Shown here piece by piece: positions 54,329-63,729 of a DNA stretch of 64,000 nucleotides (within the stretch, counting starts at the first letter, position 1; every line of letters begins with the position of its first letter). The stretch lies in contig CAUZEA010000010.1 in NCBI GenBank assembly GCA_963578605.1, positions 1 through 64,000 on the forward strand, given 5' to 3'. Made by a program: the position numbers and the translations under genes. Source of the stretch: JAKVCB01 sp963578605. Lineage in GTDB: Bacteria; Planctomycetota; Planctomycetia; Pirellulales; Lacipirellulaceae. The notes below the pieces were generated by a model, which saw only the letters and a program-made list of their open reading frames with translations, ran no database searches and was not told the DNA's origin.

Positions 54329-54349
54329 TGCACAGGAATTTTGTGATGC
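54320..54349. repeat. 12-nt repeat spanning the hslU stop codon
   Basis: attttgtgatgc at 54320-54331 and again at 54338-54349. The first copy contains the stop codon TGA (54326-54328). Confidence 0.9.
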
Positions 54350-54354
54350 GCGGG

Positions 54355-54837
54355 CTAAGTGGGCTGCATCTCCTGGATAACCCGCTCAACCACGGCTTGC
54401 ATCGTCGCGCCGTGTGCTACGAAAGTAAACTGGCGCGCTGTCTCACTAATAATCTCGATTGCAATTTCCAGCCGCTGGTGAGGTAGCATTGGCGCCACCC
54501 GGTCGGCCCATTCAATCAGGCAGACTCCGCTGCCGAAGAAATACTCATCCGGACCGAGATCGCAAAATTCGTCGGCGCTGGGCAGCCGATACGTGTCGAA
54601 GTGATAAACTGGCAGGCGACCTTCCAGGTATTCGTTCACCAACACGAAGGTGGGGCTGGTGACCACATCGGCTGGCACCCCCAGCGCCTCGGCAGTTGCC
54701 TGGACAAACCGTGTTTTGCCAGCCCCCAACGGTCCCACCAGTGCTACGACCGAGCCGGGCTCCAAGGCCCCCGCAAGCGCCCTTCCCAGCCGACAGGTGG
54801 CCGGCTCGTTCTCTGCAGTAAAGGTGAAAGATTGCAC
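54355..54837 (-). CDS. tsaE: tRNA threonylcarbamoyladenosine biosynthesis ATPase TsaE
   Basis: 160 residues. ALVGPLGAGKTRFVQATAEALG is the P-loop, SPTFVLVNEYLEGRLPVYHFDTYRL the switch segment with the family's HxDxYR-like pattern, and VCLIEWADRVAPMLP the later Walker-B-like segment. It drives TsaD/TsaB cycling in t6A37 tRNA modification. thiL precedes it on the same strand by 23 bases. Confidence 0.93.
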   Translation of the reverse strand: MQSFTFTAENEPATCRLGRALAGALEPGSVVALVGPLGAGKTRFVQATAEALGVPADVVTSPTFVLVNEYLEGRLPVYHFDTYRLPSADEFCDLGPDEYFFGSGVCLIEWADRVAPMLPHQRLEIAIEIISETARQFTFVAHGATMQAVVERVIQEMQPT

Positions 54838-54860
54838 AGTAGGTGTTCGACCTTCGTGGT

Positions 54861-55859
54861 TTAGCGTTCCCTGCGACGGGGTTCACCGTGCAACCACCCG
54901 GTTGGCTCCAGGGGAGACAACTCGCCACCGGCGGACCGCTGCCACAGGCCCGCTTGGGAAACCAGTTCGCCGATGTCGGTCAATCCGCATGCCAGCGGGC
55001 TGTCGGCGAGCAGGCGGGTCGCTTCCTGGGGGGGCACGGCCAGCAGCAGCTCAAAATCTTCGCCATCGGCCAGTGCATGTTCAACTGGATTCTCCAGGAG
55101 GCGAGCCGCTGTCGAAATTGGTAGCCGGTCGAGGTCAACCGCTGCCCCACAACCGCTCGAGGTGGCCAGCCGCGCGGTGTCGATTGCCAGCCCGTCGCTG
55201 ATGTCGAGGCCTGCGTGCAGCTCGTAGGCCGCGTTCAGTTGGAGCGCCTCTTCGATTCGGGGAGTGAAATCGAATTGGTGTGCCGCAAGGCTTCCCCCGA
55301 CCGTGCCCGTCACCAGCAGTCGGTCACCCGGTTGGCCACCCGACCGGGTCAGGGGACCCTCTCGGGTCACCGTTCCCAGGGCAGTCCCCGAGAGAACCAA
55401 TGGGCCGTCGTGAAGGTTGGTATCACCACCTGCAATGGGCACGTTGAACTGTTCGGCCAGGGGCAGGATTCCTTCGTAAAGGGACTTTGCCAGTTCCAGT
55501 AACCACTGCGACCGGTCAAGTTGCGAATCGTGTTCGGCAGGCAGCCACTCAATGGCTGATTGGGCCGGCAGGGCGATCGCCATCACCACCGCCAGCGGCC
55601 GGGCAGCCATGGCGGCCAGATCGCTGAGGTTCACTGCCAGTGCTTTGCGACCAATCCGTTGCGGGTCGACTTCCCCCAATCGGAAATCAATACCGTCGGA
55701 GAGCAGGTCGGTGGTGACCACGATTTGCTCCCGATTCAAATTCGAGGTGGTCGGCGCGAGAACCGCCGCATCGTCGCCAATGGGTAAGGCAAGATTTTCG
55801 CTCCACGGCAACCGCTCGCTCAGCCAACGCACAAATTCGACTTCAAATTCCCGGCTCAT
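54861..55859 (-). CDS. thiL: Thiamine-monophosphate kinase
   Basis: 332 residues. LPIGDDAAVLAP, IVVTTDLLSDGIDFRLG, KALAVNLSDLAAMAARPLAV and VPIAGGDTNLHDGPLVLSG are the Mg-ATP and substrate segments of ThiL. LVTGTVGGS and the DISDGLAIDTARLA segment follow. It phosphorylates TMP to TPP. It overlaps the preceding small frame by 17 bases and is followed by tsaE. Confidence 0.95.
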   Translation of the reverse strand: MSREFEVEFVRWLSERLPWSENLALPIGDDAAVLAPTTSNLNREQIVVTTDLLSDGIDFRLGEVDPQRIGRKALAVNLSDLAAMAARPLAVVMAIALPAQSAIEWLPAEHDSQLDRSQWLLELAKSLYEGILPLAEQFNVPIAGGDTNLHDGPLVLSGTALGTVTREGPLTRSGGQPGDRLLVTGTVGGSLAAHQFDFTPRIEEALQLNAAYELHAGLDISDGLAIDTARLATSSGCGAAVDLDRLPISTAARLLENPVEHALADGEDFELLLAVPPQEATRLLADSPLACGLTDIGELVSQAGLWQRSAGGELSPLEPTGWLHGEPRRRER

Positions 55860-55998
55860 TCCCTGAATCTACCCGACTCGGCCGGTTGTTGTCGGGGGGG
55901 GCCAGTTTGTTTTGGACTTTTTTGGGATTTTGGGCGGTTGCGCCCGGCGTAGCCTGGGGCAGCGCCGCGATCAATATCACAAGCAGAGTCCTCGGCAT
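55843..55998 (-). CDS. Candidate small secreted peptide
   Basis: 51 residues from the ATG at 55998, with a GGAG site upstream. The N-terminus (LLVILIAALPQA) resembles a signal sequence, and the mature part is polar. It overlaps the thiL start by 17 bases. Part of its sequence, ALPQATPGATA, is nearly repeated by an alternate frame downstream of the SHD1 gene, because a 36-base DNA segment is duplicated. It may be a non-coding by-product of that duplication. Confidence 0.3.
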   Translation of the reverse strand: MPRTLLVILIAALPQATPGATAQNPKKVQNKLAPPDNNRPSRVDSGNEPGI

Positions 55999-56195
55999 AG
56001 CAACATTCTCCGGAGGTTATCGCGAGGCAGTGGGAGCGGTTTGTTTAGAGAGGAGGTCTCTGCTCGCCAGTCTACCGGCAGACCGAGCGCATTTTCAATC
56101 CAGCAGCAGCCTGTTTGCCGAGAGGCCCGTTTGCAGAAAGGCAACAGTTTTAGGGGGCGGTTACGCCCGGCGTGGCCTGGGGCAGCGCCGGTTCA
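55931..56195. repeat. Imperfect ~36-nt direct repeat
   Basis: Segments at about 55931-55968 and 56156-56193 share gcccggcgt, cctggggcagcgccg and flanking bases, with a few differences. The two copies are about 225 bases apart, in the gap between thiL and the SHD1 gene. Confidence 0.8.
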
Positions 56196-56259
56196 GTCCC
56201 CGGGACAGGGGGGGGCGCGATGTTGAGTCCAGGTCGGTGCGGGGGGGCAATTGAGGCTG

Positions 56260-57516
56260 TTATTGTCGGGGGGGGGCCGGAGGGCCGTGCGGCATGGTCT
56301 GAACCTGGTTGGGCAACCGAATGCGGAAGTTGATCGTCGGTTTTGTGGCCATGGTGCCTAAACGGGCGATAAATCGCACACGATCCCCCGGTTTGAATCG
56401 TTCCCAATTGCCTGTTTCCAGCTTGTCATCCGCGAAAAACTGGAACTGCACTGGTTCCGGAGGTGGAGGGAGATCCAGCGACACCACGCTGCCAGGATAC
56501 TTGGGGGGTTCAACAAGGGAGGCTTCCCAAATCACTTCACCCACGACTCCTTCAGGCAGTACTTCGCTGGTTCTGGCGAGCATCGTTCCGACATCTTGAT
56601 TCGCCAGCGACTGCATGAGTGTCCAGTTAAGCTCGATTTGCTGCCCAAATAAACCGAGTTCGCTTAAATCGATCCGTGGCGACTGGCCATCGCCTTCGAT
56701 GACTTTGATTCGCCTTAGCAGTTCCGGATAGCTTGTTCGCCAGGGGCTGCCATCCACCAGGTTCGGCTCACCTGGGGGAGGGAGTTGCGCTATTCTCTGC
56801 CCAGGTCGGCCTGGGGTGTTGAATTCAAGCTGTTGGTGGTTGCGAAACCGGGGGTCCGTGACCAACTGGTCCCGTCCAATCCATTGGGTACCGCCATAGG
56901 GATTTTCGACCCCCTGCACAACACCTGGTTCTCGTGGACCTCCGGTGGGTTGCCCCGGTCGAGGGGGAACTCCGGCTGCCGGCGGCCGTGGTGCGGGGTT
57001 GCCCCGGTCGCTGGGCCTGCGGCCGGGCACTTGTGGCGGGTCAAGACGACCTTCCTCGCGGAATTCCGGATTTACCCCGGGTCGAAATTCTTCCGAGTCT
57101 TCTTTTTCCCTGGCCGCTTGTTCGGCCGCCTCAAGTTCCTCCAGCAACTTGGGTTGAAAGCGGGCAATGCGTTGCACACGTGATTGGGCCTGCGGACTTA
57201 ACTGGGCAACTGGAACGGTAATCTCCCTCTCCACGCGGTCTTTCCCTTTTCCCTTCACGGCTCGGAGGGTCACCGATTCGAGATTCTCGTCGTGCGAAAG
57301 GTATTTGGCTTTCACACGATACTTTCCGGTGGCGTCGGTCCAGTCCTGAAGTTCAATCAGCGACAGCCAGCGTTTGGCGTACAACTCCATCTTGTGGTTA
57401 CCCGTTTTTTGGAGTCGCCGATAGAGTTGCTCTGCTTCGGTCAGTTCGCCGCGGAGCGAACTAGTGCCAAGCAGAATCAGGCCAATGGCGCTGACGCAAA
57501 AGAAAGAGTAGCGCAT
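56260..57516 (-). CDS. Secreted SHD1-domain protein
   Basis: 418 residues with a signal peptide (YSFFCVSAIGLILLGTSSL). Residues about 50-120 form an SHD1 (SLA1 homology 1) domain: LIELQDWTDATGKYRVKAKY and REITVPVAQLSPQAQSRVQ. A coiled-coil/charged stretch and a Pro/Arg/Gly-rich segment (about 160-215) follow, then a beta-rich C-terminal part. SHD1 proteins are common secreted proteins of planctomycetes with unknown roles. The frame ends after a run of nine C (nine G on the plus strand, 56268-56276); one more base would join a 40-residue proline-rich extension. Confidence 0.78.
   Translation of the reverse strand: MRYSFFCVSAIGLILLGTSSLRGELTEAEQLYRRLQKTGNHKMELYAKRWLSLIELQDWTDATGKYRVKAKYLSHDENLESVTLRAVKGKGKDRVEREITVPVAQLSPQAQSRVQRIARFQPKLLEELEAAEQAAREKEDSEEFRPGVNPEFREEGRLDPPQVPGRRPSDRGNPAPRPPAAGVPPRPGQPTGGPREPGVVQGVENPYGGTQWIGRDQLVTDPRFRNHQQLEFNTPGRPGQRIAQLPPPGEPNLVDGSPWRTSYPELLRRIKVIEGDGQSPRIDLSELGLFGQQIELNWTLMQSLANQDVGTMLARTSEVLPEGVVGEVIWEASLVEPPKYPGSVVSLDLPPPPEPVQFQFFADDKLETGNWERFKPGDRVRFIARLGTMATKPTINFRIRLPNQVQTMPHGPPAPPRQ
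56267..56277. other. Nine-base G/C homopolymer at the SHD1 protein C-terminus
   Basis: A run of nine G (56268-56276) lies just before the stop codon of the SHD1 gene. Shift by +1 base and the frame stays open to about 56150, adding a Pro/Thr-rich tail ending in ALPQATPGVTAP. Confidence 0.7.
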
Positions 57517-57670
57517 GGTTTTTCTGTGGAAAAGAGTTTCGTCGAAAAGAGGATCCTACCAATTTTAGGCACACTTGGACGGCCGATGCAAGCAACTTGT
57601 GCGTCGAAACCTCTTTGGCAGTTCATTTCCAATCAGCCGACCACCGGCATGGTGTTGGGTCAACCGACGA

Positions 57671-59143
57671 TTAGCTGATTGCCATCGTCACGGTTTTGGT
57701 TTCTGTGTAGGCATCAAGGCCCGCTTCACCCAGTTCGCGTCCGAGTCCCGACTGTTTAAAGCCGCCAAATGGAGCCGCCGCATCGAACACGTCGTAGCAG
57801 TTGACCCAGACCGTGCCGGCCCGCACCTTACTCACCAGGTAATGTGCTTTACCAACGTCCCGGGTCCAGACGGCAGCAGCCAGGCCAAAATTCGTGTTGT
57901 TGGCACGACTGACAATCTCGTCCATGTCGGAGAACTTCAGGGCACTCATGACCGGGCCGAAGATTTCGTCCCGGGCAATCCGCATGTCGTCCGTCACGCC
58001 TGTAAACAAGGTGGGCTCGACAAAAAATCCCTGGTCACCAAACCGTTTGCCACCGGTCAGGCACTCGGCTCCATCTTCTTTGCCGTACTCGACGTACTTG
58101 AGGATTTTATCGAACTGCGCCTTATCAATTTGAGGGCCTTGCTCGGTGAGGGGATCGAACGGATCACCAAGGCGACGTTGTGAGTTCTTCGCCGCCAGTC
58201 GATCAATGAACTCGTCGTAGATGGGTTCCTCTACAAACAGGCGACTGCCGGCACAGCAGCATTGCCCCTGGTTGAAGTACAGCCCGAAATGGGCACCCTC
58301 GACCGCTGCCTCGAGATCGGCATCGGCGAACACGACATTCGGGCTTTTGCCACCCAGTTCGAACGTGAGTCGCTTCATTGTCTCGGCGGCGTCCCGCTGG
58401 ATGATCTTTGCCGTTGCCAACTCGCCGGTGAAGGCGACCTTGTCAACATCCGGGTGTTTCACGATCGCGGCTCCTGCCGTGGGGCCGTAGCCCGGAACCA
58501 CGTTAATCACGCCATCGGGAATCCCTGCCTTTTGGGCCAGCCGTGCCATCCGCAAGCAAGAAAGCGGAGTTTGTTCGGCCGGTTTCATCACGACCGTGCA
58601 GCCTGCGGCCAGGGCAGGGCCCCACTTCCAGGCAGCCATCAAGGCGGGAAAATTCCAGGGAATGATTTGGCCGACCACCCCTACCGGTTCACGTCGCGTG
58701 TAACAGAAATAGTCGCCGCGAATTGGAATCGTCTTGCCCTGGATCTTATCGGCCCAGCCGGCATAGTAACGGAGACAATCAATCACCAGTGGAATGTCGG
58801 CTGCCCGTGCATCACCGATTGGCTTGCCATTGTCAAGCGTTTCGAGCGCTGCAAGTTCTTCGGCTTCGTCCTCGATCAGGTCGGCCAGTCGATTCAAAAA
58901 ACGACCACGTTCGCGGGCATCAATCTTCGACCAGGGGCCTGTGTCAAAAGCTGCACGGGCAGCTTCCACGGCCAGGTCGACATCCTCCTTGTCACCCTCG
59001 GCTACTTCGCAGATCACTTCCTCCGTGGCTGGGTGAATGGTTTCAAATGTCTTCCCGCTTGCCGCGGGAATCCATTTGCCACCGATGAAGCAGCTGGTTT
59101 GACGTACTTGGGGGCGGGTAATCGGTTCGGTGACTGTAGCCAT
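57671..59143 (-). CDS. Aldehyde dehydrogenase (NAD+) family protein
   Basis: 490 residues from the ATG at 59143. Landmarks: [83 protein letters not shown] with the general base Glu, [17 protein letters not shown] with the catalytic Cys (about 295-297) and [12 protein letters not shown]. It resembles the betaine/retinal aldehyde dehydrogenase group and uses NAD+. The usual FTGSTEVG is FTGELATA here. Substrate not predicted. Confidence 0.92.
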   Translation of the reverse strand: MATVTEPITRPQVRQTSCFIGGKWIPAASGKTFETIHPATEEVICEVAEGDKEDVDLAVEAARAAFDTGPWSKIDARERGRFLNRLADLIEDEAEELAALETLDNGKPIGDARAADIPLVIDCLRYYAGWADKIQGKTIPIRGDYFCYTRREPVGVVGQIIPWNFPALMAAWKWGPALAAGCTVVMKPAEQTPLSCLRMARLAQKAGIPDGVINVVPGYGPTAGAAIVKHPDVDKVAFTGELATAKIIQRDAAETMKRLTFELGGKSPNVVFADADLEAAVEGAHFGLYFNQGQCCCAGSRLFVEEPIYDEFIDRLAAKNSQRRLGDPFDPLTEQGPQIDKAQFDKILKYVEYGKEDGAECLTGGKRFGDQGFFVEPTLFTGVTDDMRIARDEIFGPVMSALKFSDMDEIVSRANNTNFGLAAAVWTRDVGKAHYLVSKVRAGTVWVNCYDVFDAAAPFGGFKQSGLGRELGEAGLDAYTETKTVTMAIS

Positions 59144-59538
59144 CGGTTGGCTCCTTCTTCTTGGAGAGTTGGACGCTTCGGTTGGGGTAGCACGATGCGC
59201 TTGCCGCGGGGCAAGCACCGAGGGGCCTGGCAAAGCCTGTCCGGGCCCATCGCATCAGTTCGTCGACGTTGTGGCACGACACCGAAAACATGGCACGTGG
59301 TGTTCTCGGCAACGCGTTTTTTGGGAAGAGGTCATTTCCAACAGGTAAGCCTATGTTACCGCGGGGGATCAGGGCAAGCCGTGAATGACTCAATATCTAT
59401 GTGTAAGGGATCTATGCGTGACGGGAAAACGGGGCCCCGTTACAGGCCCCAGCTGCCAACGAGTCGCTTTCATGCGTCCTCAAAACGTCTCGGTTGGTGG
59501 CCCACGCGTGGCTGGTAATCGAACTATCCTATGCGTAC
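59144..59538. other. Intergenic region between aldehyde dehydrogenase and adenine deaminase genes
   Basis: 395 bases upstream of the dehydrogenase gene start and downstream of the deaminase gene start of the next unit on the same strand. Expected to hold the dehydrogenase promoter. A weak imperfect repeat (atctatg...) occurs near 59395-59425. No gene or RNA seen. Confidence 0.4.
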
Positions 59539-61179
59539 TTACACCATCAGCGGGGTCAACTCGAAACGCACTCCATCGAACAATCCCAGGTCGCTCAGCT
59601 TAAGTTCCGGGATCACCAACAGTGCCATAAAAGCCAAGGTCATGTAGGGTGCCCGCAATTGCGAACCAAGTTGGTTCACCTGGGCTTCCAGGGTGGAGTA
59701 AGCGGTTCCGACTTCGCGGGAGGTACCGGTAGCCATTAACCCGGCAATGGGCAGCGGTAAAACTTTATTCAGGTGATCCCTTTGCGATGCGACCGAAAGC
59801 CCACCATTTTCCCGCATGATGCGGTTAACCGCTGTCGCGATATCGTCATCGGCAACACCCACGGCAACCACGTTATGCGAGTCGTGGGCCACGCTCGACG
59901 CGATGGCCCCGCGGGTGAGTCCAAACCCCTGCACAAAGGCGACCCCAGCAGCTGCAGATTGGTAGCGATTGATCACCACCAGCTTTAATATGTCGCGGTC
60001 GGCATCGCTGTTGGCACAACCGTTGGTAATGGTTGCGGGAACTTCCTTGCGGCGCGTGATCAACTGCCCGTCAATTGCCTCGATGAGTTGGATTCGGTCA
60101 CCCGTTGCCGATACCGCCAACGATTGCGACGAAATTTCTCGCGCCGTGAATCGATTGACAATTTGTGGCGTGGTCCGCGGAATCGTTGTTTGGCCCTGTT
60201 CTGCAACAAGTTCTCCGTCAATCCACGTGCGTAACACTTTGAAGTCAGTGAGCGAATCGACCTCGATGAAATCGGCTGGATCTCCCACACAAAGTTGCCC
60301 GACTTCCAGTCGATAGTGCTCTACCGGCGTGATACAAGCTGCCCGCAAGGCATCGTAAACGCCTATCCCGCGTCGGACTGCCTCGGCCACCAGGACATTG
60401 ATGTGTCCTGCCAGGAGTTTGTCCGGGTGCAAGTCGTCACTGCAGAGCATCGTCTTGCCCGGATATTCGCCAAGCAGCGTATAGAGGGCAGCAAAGTTCC
60501 GGGCTGCCGACCCTTCGCGAATCGCAATTTTGCAGCCGGCCGCCAATTTTTCCAGCGCTTCCTCTTTGGCAACACATTCGTGGTCGGTGGAGATGCCAGA
60601 CTCGATGTACCGCCGGGCTTCATCGCCGCGGAGACCAGGGGCGTGACCATCGACCGGTTTTCCCCGTTGGTGAGCTGCCCGCAACTTGGCCAGGCACGCG
60701 GGGTCACCGCGCAAAACTCCGGGGTAGTTCATCATTTCGCTCAGGTAACCAATGCGTGGGTCGTCCAGCAGCGCTTCAACCTCGGCTACGCTGATCTCGG
60801 CACCGGCAGTTTCAAACCGTGTTGCGGGGACACAGGACGGCGCCCCAAAGAAGATTTTCAGGGGAGACTGCTCTGCATTGTCCAACATGTACCGCACGCC
60901 TTCGACACCCAGCACGTTGCCGATTTCGTGTGGATCGCTCACCGTGGCGACCGTGCCATGGGTCACTGCCTCGCGGGCGAATTCCGTGGGAACCAACATC
61001 GAACTTTCGATGTGAACATGCGCATCGACGAAGCCCGGCAGGATAAAGGAACTGGAAGCCTGACCAGGATTGGGTTCGATCGCCCGGATCCGACCATTTT
61101 CAACCCTGATTGTCGCCGGTTGGAACTGCCCGCGGGCGATGTCGACGACGTTGGAAGTCAAACTGAAATTGGTGGCCAT
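59539..61179 (-). CDS. ade: Adenine deaminase
   Basis: 546 residues from the ATG at 61179. The amidohydrolase metal motifs are FVDAHVHIESSML, VATVSDPHEIGNVLG, VDGHAPGLRG and GISTDHECVAKEEAL, with CSDDLHPDKLLAGHINVLV as the later part, then the C-terminal segments VINRYQ and GLTRGAIASSVAHDSHNVVAVG. It converts adenine to hypoxanthine in purine salvage. Length and order fit the family. Confidence 0.93.
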   Translation of the reverse strand: MATNFSLTSNVVDIARGQFQPATIRVENGRIRAIEPNPGQASSSFILPGFVDAHVHIESSMLVPTEFAREAVTHGTVATVSDPHEIGNVLGVEGVRYMLDNAEQSPLKIFFGAPSCVPATRFETAGAEISVAEVEALLDDPRIGYLSEMMNYPGVLRGDPACLAKLRAAHQRGKPVDGHAPGLRGDEARRYIESGISTDHECVAKEEALEKLAAGCKIAIREGSAARNFAALYTLLGEYPGKTMLCSDDLHPDKLLAGHINVLVAEAVRRGIGVYDALRAACITPVEHYRLEVGQLCVGDPADFIEVDSLTDFKVLRTWIDGELVAEQGQTTIPRTTPQIVNRFTAREISSQSLAVSATGDRIQLIEAIDGQLITRRKEVPATITNGCANSDADRDILKLVVINRYQSAAAGVAFVQGFGLTRGAIASSVAHDSHNVVAVGVADDDIATAVNRIMRENGGLSVASQRDHLNKVLPLPIAGLMATGTSREVGTAYSTLEAQVNQLGSQLRAPYMTLAFMALLVIPELKLSDLGLFDGVRFELTPLMV

Positions 61180-61427
61180 ATACGTGAGGATAGCGAATCG
61201 ATGGCTGGGCGTAACGGGGGGGCTGGGCAACTCGGCCCTACAGGCAACTGCCAGAACACGCAAGCTGTGTGGGCGCCTCGTGGTAATCTTTTTGCCAACC
61301 GTCGAACCGCTCTTCGGCATCCTCCAGATTCGTCAACCAATGCTGGTTCAAACATTACGTACGAAATTCCCGTTGGAACGATTCGATCAACGCCGGATCT
61401 GCTGCCTCGCCGCTCGGCAATCCAGGT

Positions 61428-62750
61428 TCAAATCGAAGGCAATTCGTAACTCTCACGGCGTTCATACGGATAATTTTGCCAACGGTTGGCTGTCTCGTTG
61501 CCAACGAATTTCCAGGCTTGAGGGTCCCACTTGAGGGTTTGGCCCGCCAGTTCTTCGGCATGCAGGTACACAATATTGCCCAGGTGGCAGACCGCAACGG
61601 TTCGAGCCCCGACTTCGATCGGACAGTTCGGCTGCTGCCGTCGCTTCATGCAATTCACCCAATCTTGACGATGGCCAGCGTGGCTGCGGCCAGGTGCCTG
61701 ATACAAGTGAATCTCATCATCGCCGATTGGGGATTGAATAATACTTTCTGGCTTACTCTCAAGTTCCCCTCGATTCACAAAGATCTCACCCTCGCTGCCA
61801 AAGAAGGTGGCGCCGTCTCGACCACCGTGAATCAGCTCAACGCCATTGTCGTAGACGAACCTGACGCCGAGACCCGACTTTGAGTCTTCCGGGGGGACAA
61901 TTTCCACCGGCCCCGAACCGTCCATTCCCAGCCCCCACTGGGCAATGTCAAAGTGGTGAGCGCCCCAATCGGTCATATTTCCACCGGCGTACTCCTTGAA
62001 ACTGCGCCAACCCGGAAAGTGATTGTGCATTCCACGTGGGCTGAGCACTGAATTGTAGGGCCGCATTGGGGCCGGTCCCAACCAACGGTCCCAGTCCAAT
62101 CCAGGCTCGGCCTCTTCACCCGGCAGGTCACACGGTCGAGGCGGGCCACCCACACCCACTTCCACACGCGTCACTTTGCCGATACGACCGTTGCGCACTA
62201 ATTCACAGGCGTAACGGAAATTTTCACTTGCCCGCTGTTGGCTGCCCGTTTGGAAGATTGTTTCCGAAGCGTTTACCGCGTCCATGACCATTTTGGCCTC
62301 CAACAGATTGTTAGTCAGCGGCTTTTCGCAATACATGTCCTTTCCCGCCTTACACGTGTCGAGAATGATATTGGCGTGCCAGTGGTCAGGAGTGGCACAA
62401 ACCACGGCGTCCACATCATCGCACTGGAGCAGCTCACGGTAGTCGACGTACGAAGTACAGTCGGTATTGCCGTAGGTATCGTCGACCCGCTTCTTGCCCA
62501 CACTGCGACGCGTCGTGTCCACATCGCAAACGGCTACGACTTGGACTTCCGGCATCTTCAGCAAATGCGGCAAATGGTATCCAATCATCATTTTGCCGAT
62601 ACCTATCGCCGCCAGAGAAATCTTCTCATTAGCAGGGGCGTTCTTCTCATCCCCCAAAACATGGCGGGAAACCAGCAGCGGTGCCATCGCCGTTGCAGTA
62701 GCGGCTGTGGAGAAAGCACGTCGCGTTATACGAACAGCATTATTGTTCAT
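61428..62750 (-). CDS. Gfo/Idh/MocA oxidoreductase with Tat leader
   Basis: 440 residues. The N-terminus NNNAVRITRRAFSTAATATA is a twin-arginine signal, so the protein is exported folded. ISLAAIGIGKMMIGYHLPHL begins the Rossmann fold, followed by VQVVAVCDVDTTRR, GKDMYCEKPLTNNLLEAK (the EKP motif) and the planctomycete-type MTDWGAHHFDIAQWGLGM segment. It is likely a periplasmic sugar-converting enzyme; the substrate is unknown. Confidence 0.9.
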   Translation of the reverse strand: MNNNAVRITRRAFSTAATATAMAPLLVSRHVLGDEKNAPANEKISLAAIGIGKMMIGYHLPHLLKMPEVQVVAVCDVDTTRRSVGKKRVDDTYGNTDCTSYVDYRELLQCDDVDAVVCATPDHWHANIILDTCKAGKDMYCEKPLTNNLLEAKMVMDAVNASETIFQTGSQQRASENFRYACELVRNGRIGKVTRVEVGVGGPPRPCDLPGEEAEPGLDWDRWLGPAPMRPYNSVLSPRGMHNHFPGWRSFKEYAGGNMTDWGAHHFDIAQWGLGMDGSGPVEIVPPEDSKSGLGVRFVYDNGVELIHGGRDGATFFGSEGEIFVNRGELESKPESIIQSPIGDDEIHLYQAPGRSHAGHRQDWVNCMKRRQQPNCPIEVGARTVAVCHLGNIVYLHAEELAGQTLKWDPQAWKFVGNETANRWQNYPYERRESYELPSI

Positions 62751-62958
62751 GGGTACTTGCCATTGGGTGTGTGATGTCTGGCGTCAACGGTCATCAGCAT
62801 GAATTAGCGGTTTTCAGAAAGTGGTAAGCCGAACTCAAGTTTATCAAAATCAGTCTGCGACACAATTATCTGTCAGAAGTGGACGGGCGGAGCTGACTAG
62901 AACTCCCCAACTCTCAAAACTTCCGCCCCAGGCGGCCCCCCCTATTTTCATTGAATTG

Positions 62959-63702
62959 TCAACTCATGACTATTTCATTGATATCAACGGATCCGTCATC
63001 AACGGTCGCGATACAAAAACTAAGTGGGCTGTCATGATGATTCCAGGCGCAGGAACTTAAGATGTGGCAACTCGTGTTGCCGACCATGAACTCGCATCGC
63101 GGCAGATGCTTGTGGCCAAAGAACGCGGCAGTGATGTTTGTTTCCTTCAATAGATTTGTGAAGAATAGAGAATCATTCAGTCCCATATCACACGGCCCCT
63201 GCACACCACCAATTGCGGGAGGGGTGTGTGCGAAAATAAGTTTTGTATCTTCCATTTCATGAGCCTGCGCATGTAACCATGTGCTTTGACCCCGAGGATT
63301 GATGTCTTCACTGCATAAATGGCCGATATGATCCCCGCCCTGTCCGGCATTACAGAGTGCAATAAAACGGACCCCTTTATGAATAAAATGATAGTAATCA
63401 GAGGGTTCGCCTTTGAGATTAAAATCATCTGGAAACCGTGCACGCATCTCGGATTTTCGTTCGCCACATTCATGATTACCCGCGATGATGTGTATGGGTA
63501 TGTCCGTCTTAAAGTCATCGATCGCCCATAGGTGAATATCCCCCAGGAGCATGATGAAATCGGGTGGTTCCTCCATGGCATTGATGGTCTCGATACAAAG
63601 ATAGAATCGGTCTAGATGAGTTCCAAACGAATCCGCTTTCCAGAACGCCTGCTCTGCACAATGCGTATCTGTAATTAAGGCAAAGTTGAATCGTCCCATC
63701 AT
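62959..63702 (-). CDS. Calcineurin-like metallophosphoesterase
   Basis: 247 residues. Metal motifs in order: ALITDTHCAEQ, IMLLGDIHLW, IHIIAGNHECG, LIFAHTPPAI, AAFFGHKHLPRCEF. This is the metallophosphoesterase (YfcE/3',5'-cAMP phosphodiesterase-like) pattern. No signal peptide. The region is clearly poorer in GC than the rest of the window: two hand-counted 60-base lines gave 28/60 (63001-63060) and 21/60 (63361-63420), against 35/60 in the neighbouring oxidoreductase gene (61981-62040), so it may have been acquired horizontally. Confidence 0.83.
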   Translation of the reverse strand: MMGRFNFALITDTHCAEQAFWKADSFGTHLDRFYLCIETINAMEEPPDFIMLLGDIHLWAIDDFKTDIPIHIIAGNHECGERKSEMRARFPDDFNLKGEPSDYYHFIHKGVRFIALCNAGQGGDHIGHLCSEDINPRGQSTWLHAQAHEMEDTKLIFAHTPPAIGGVQGPCDMGLNDSLFFTNLLKETNITAAFFGHKHLPRCEFMVGNTSCHILSSCAWNHHDSPLSFCIATVDDGSVDINEIVMS

Positions 63703-63729
63703 CTCTCCAATTTGCGCAGGTGCGAGTAA

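Noticed and set aside
61421..61436. tRNA T-loop-like ggttcaaatc
   Set aside because: No acceptor stem or anticodon arm could be folded around it, and it sits at the end of a protein gene.
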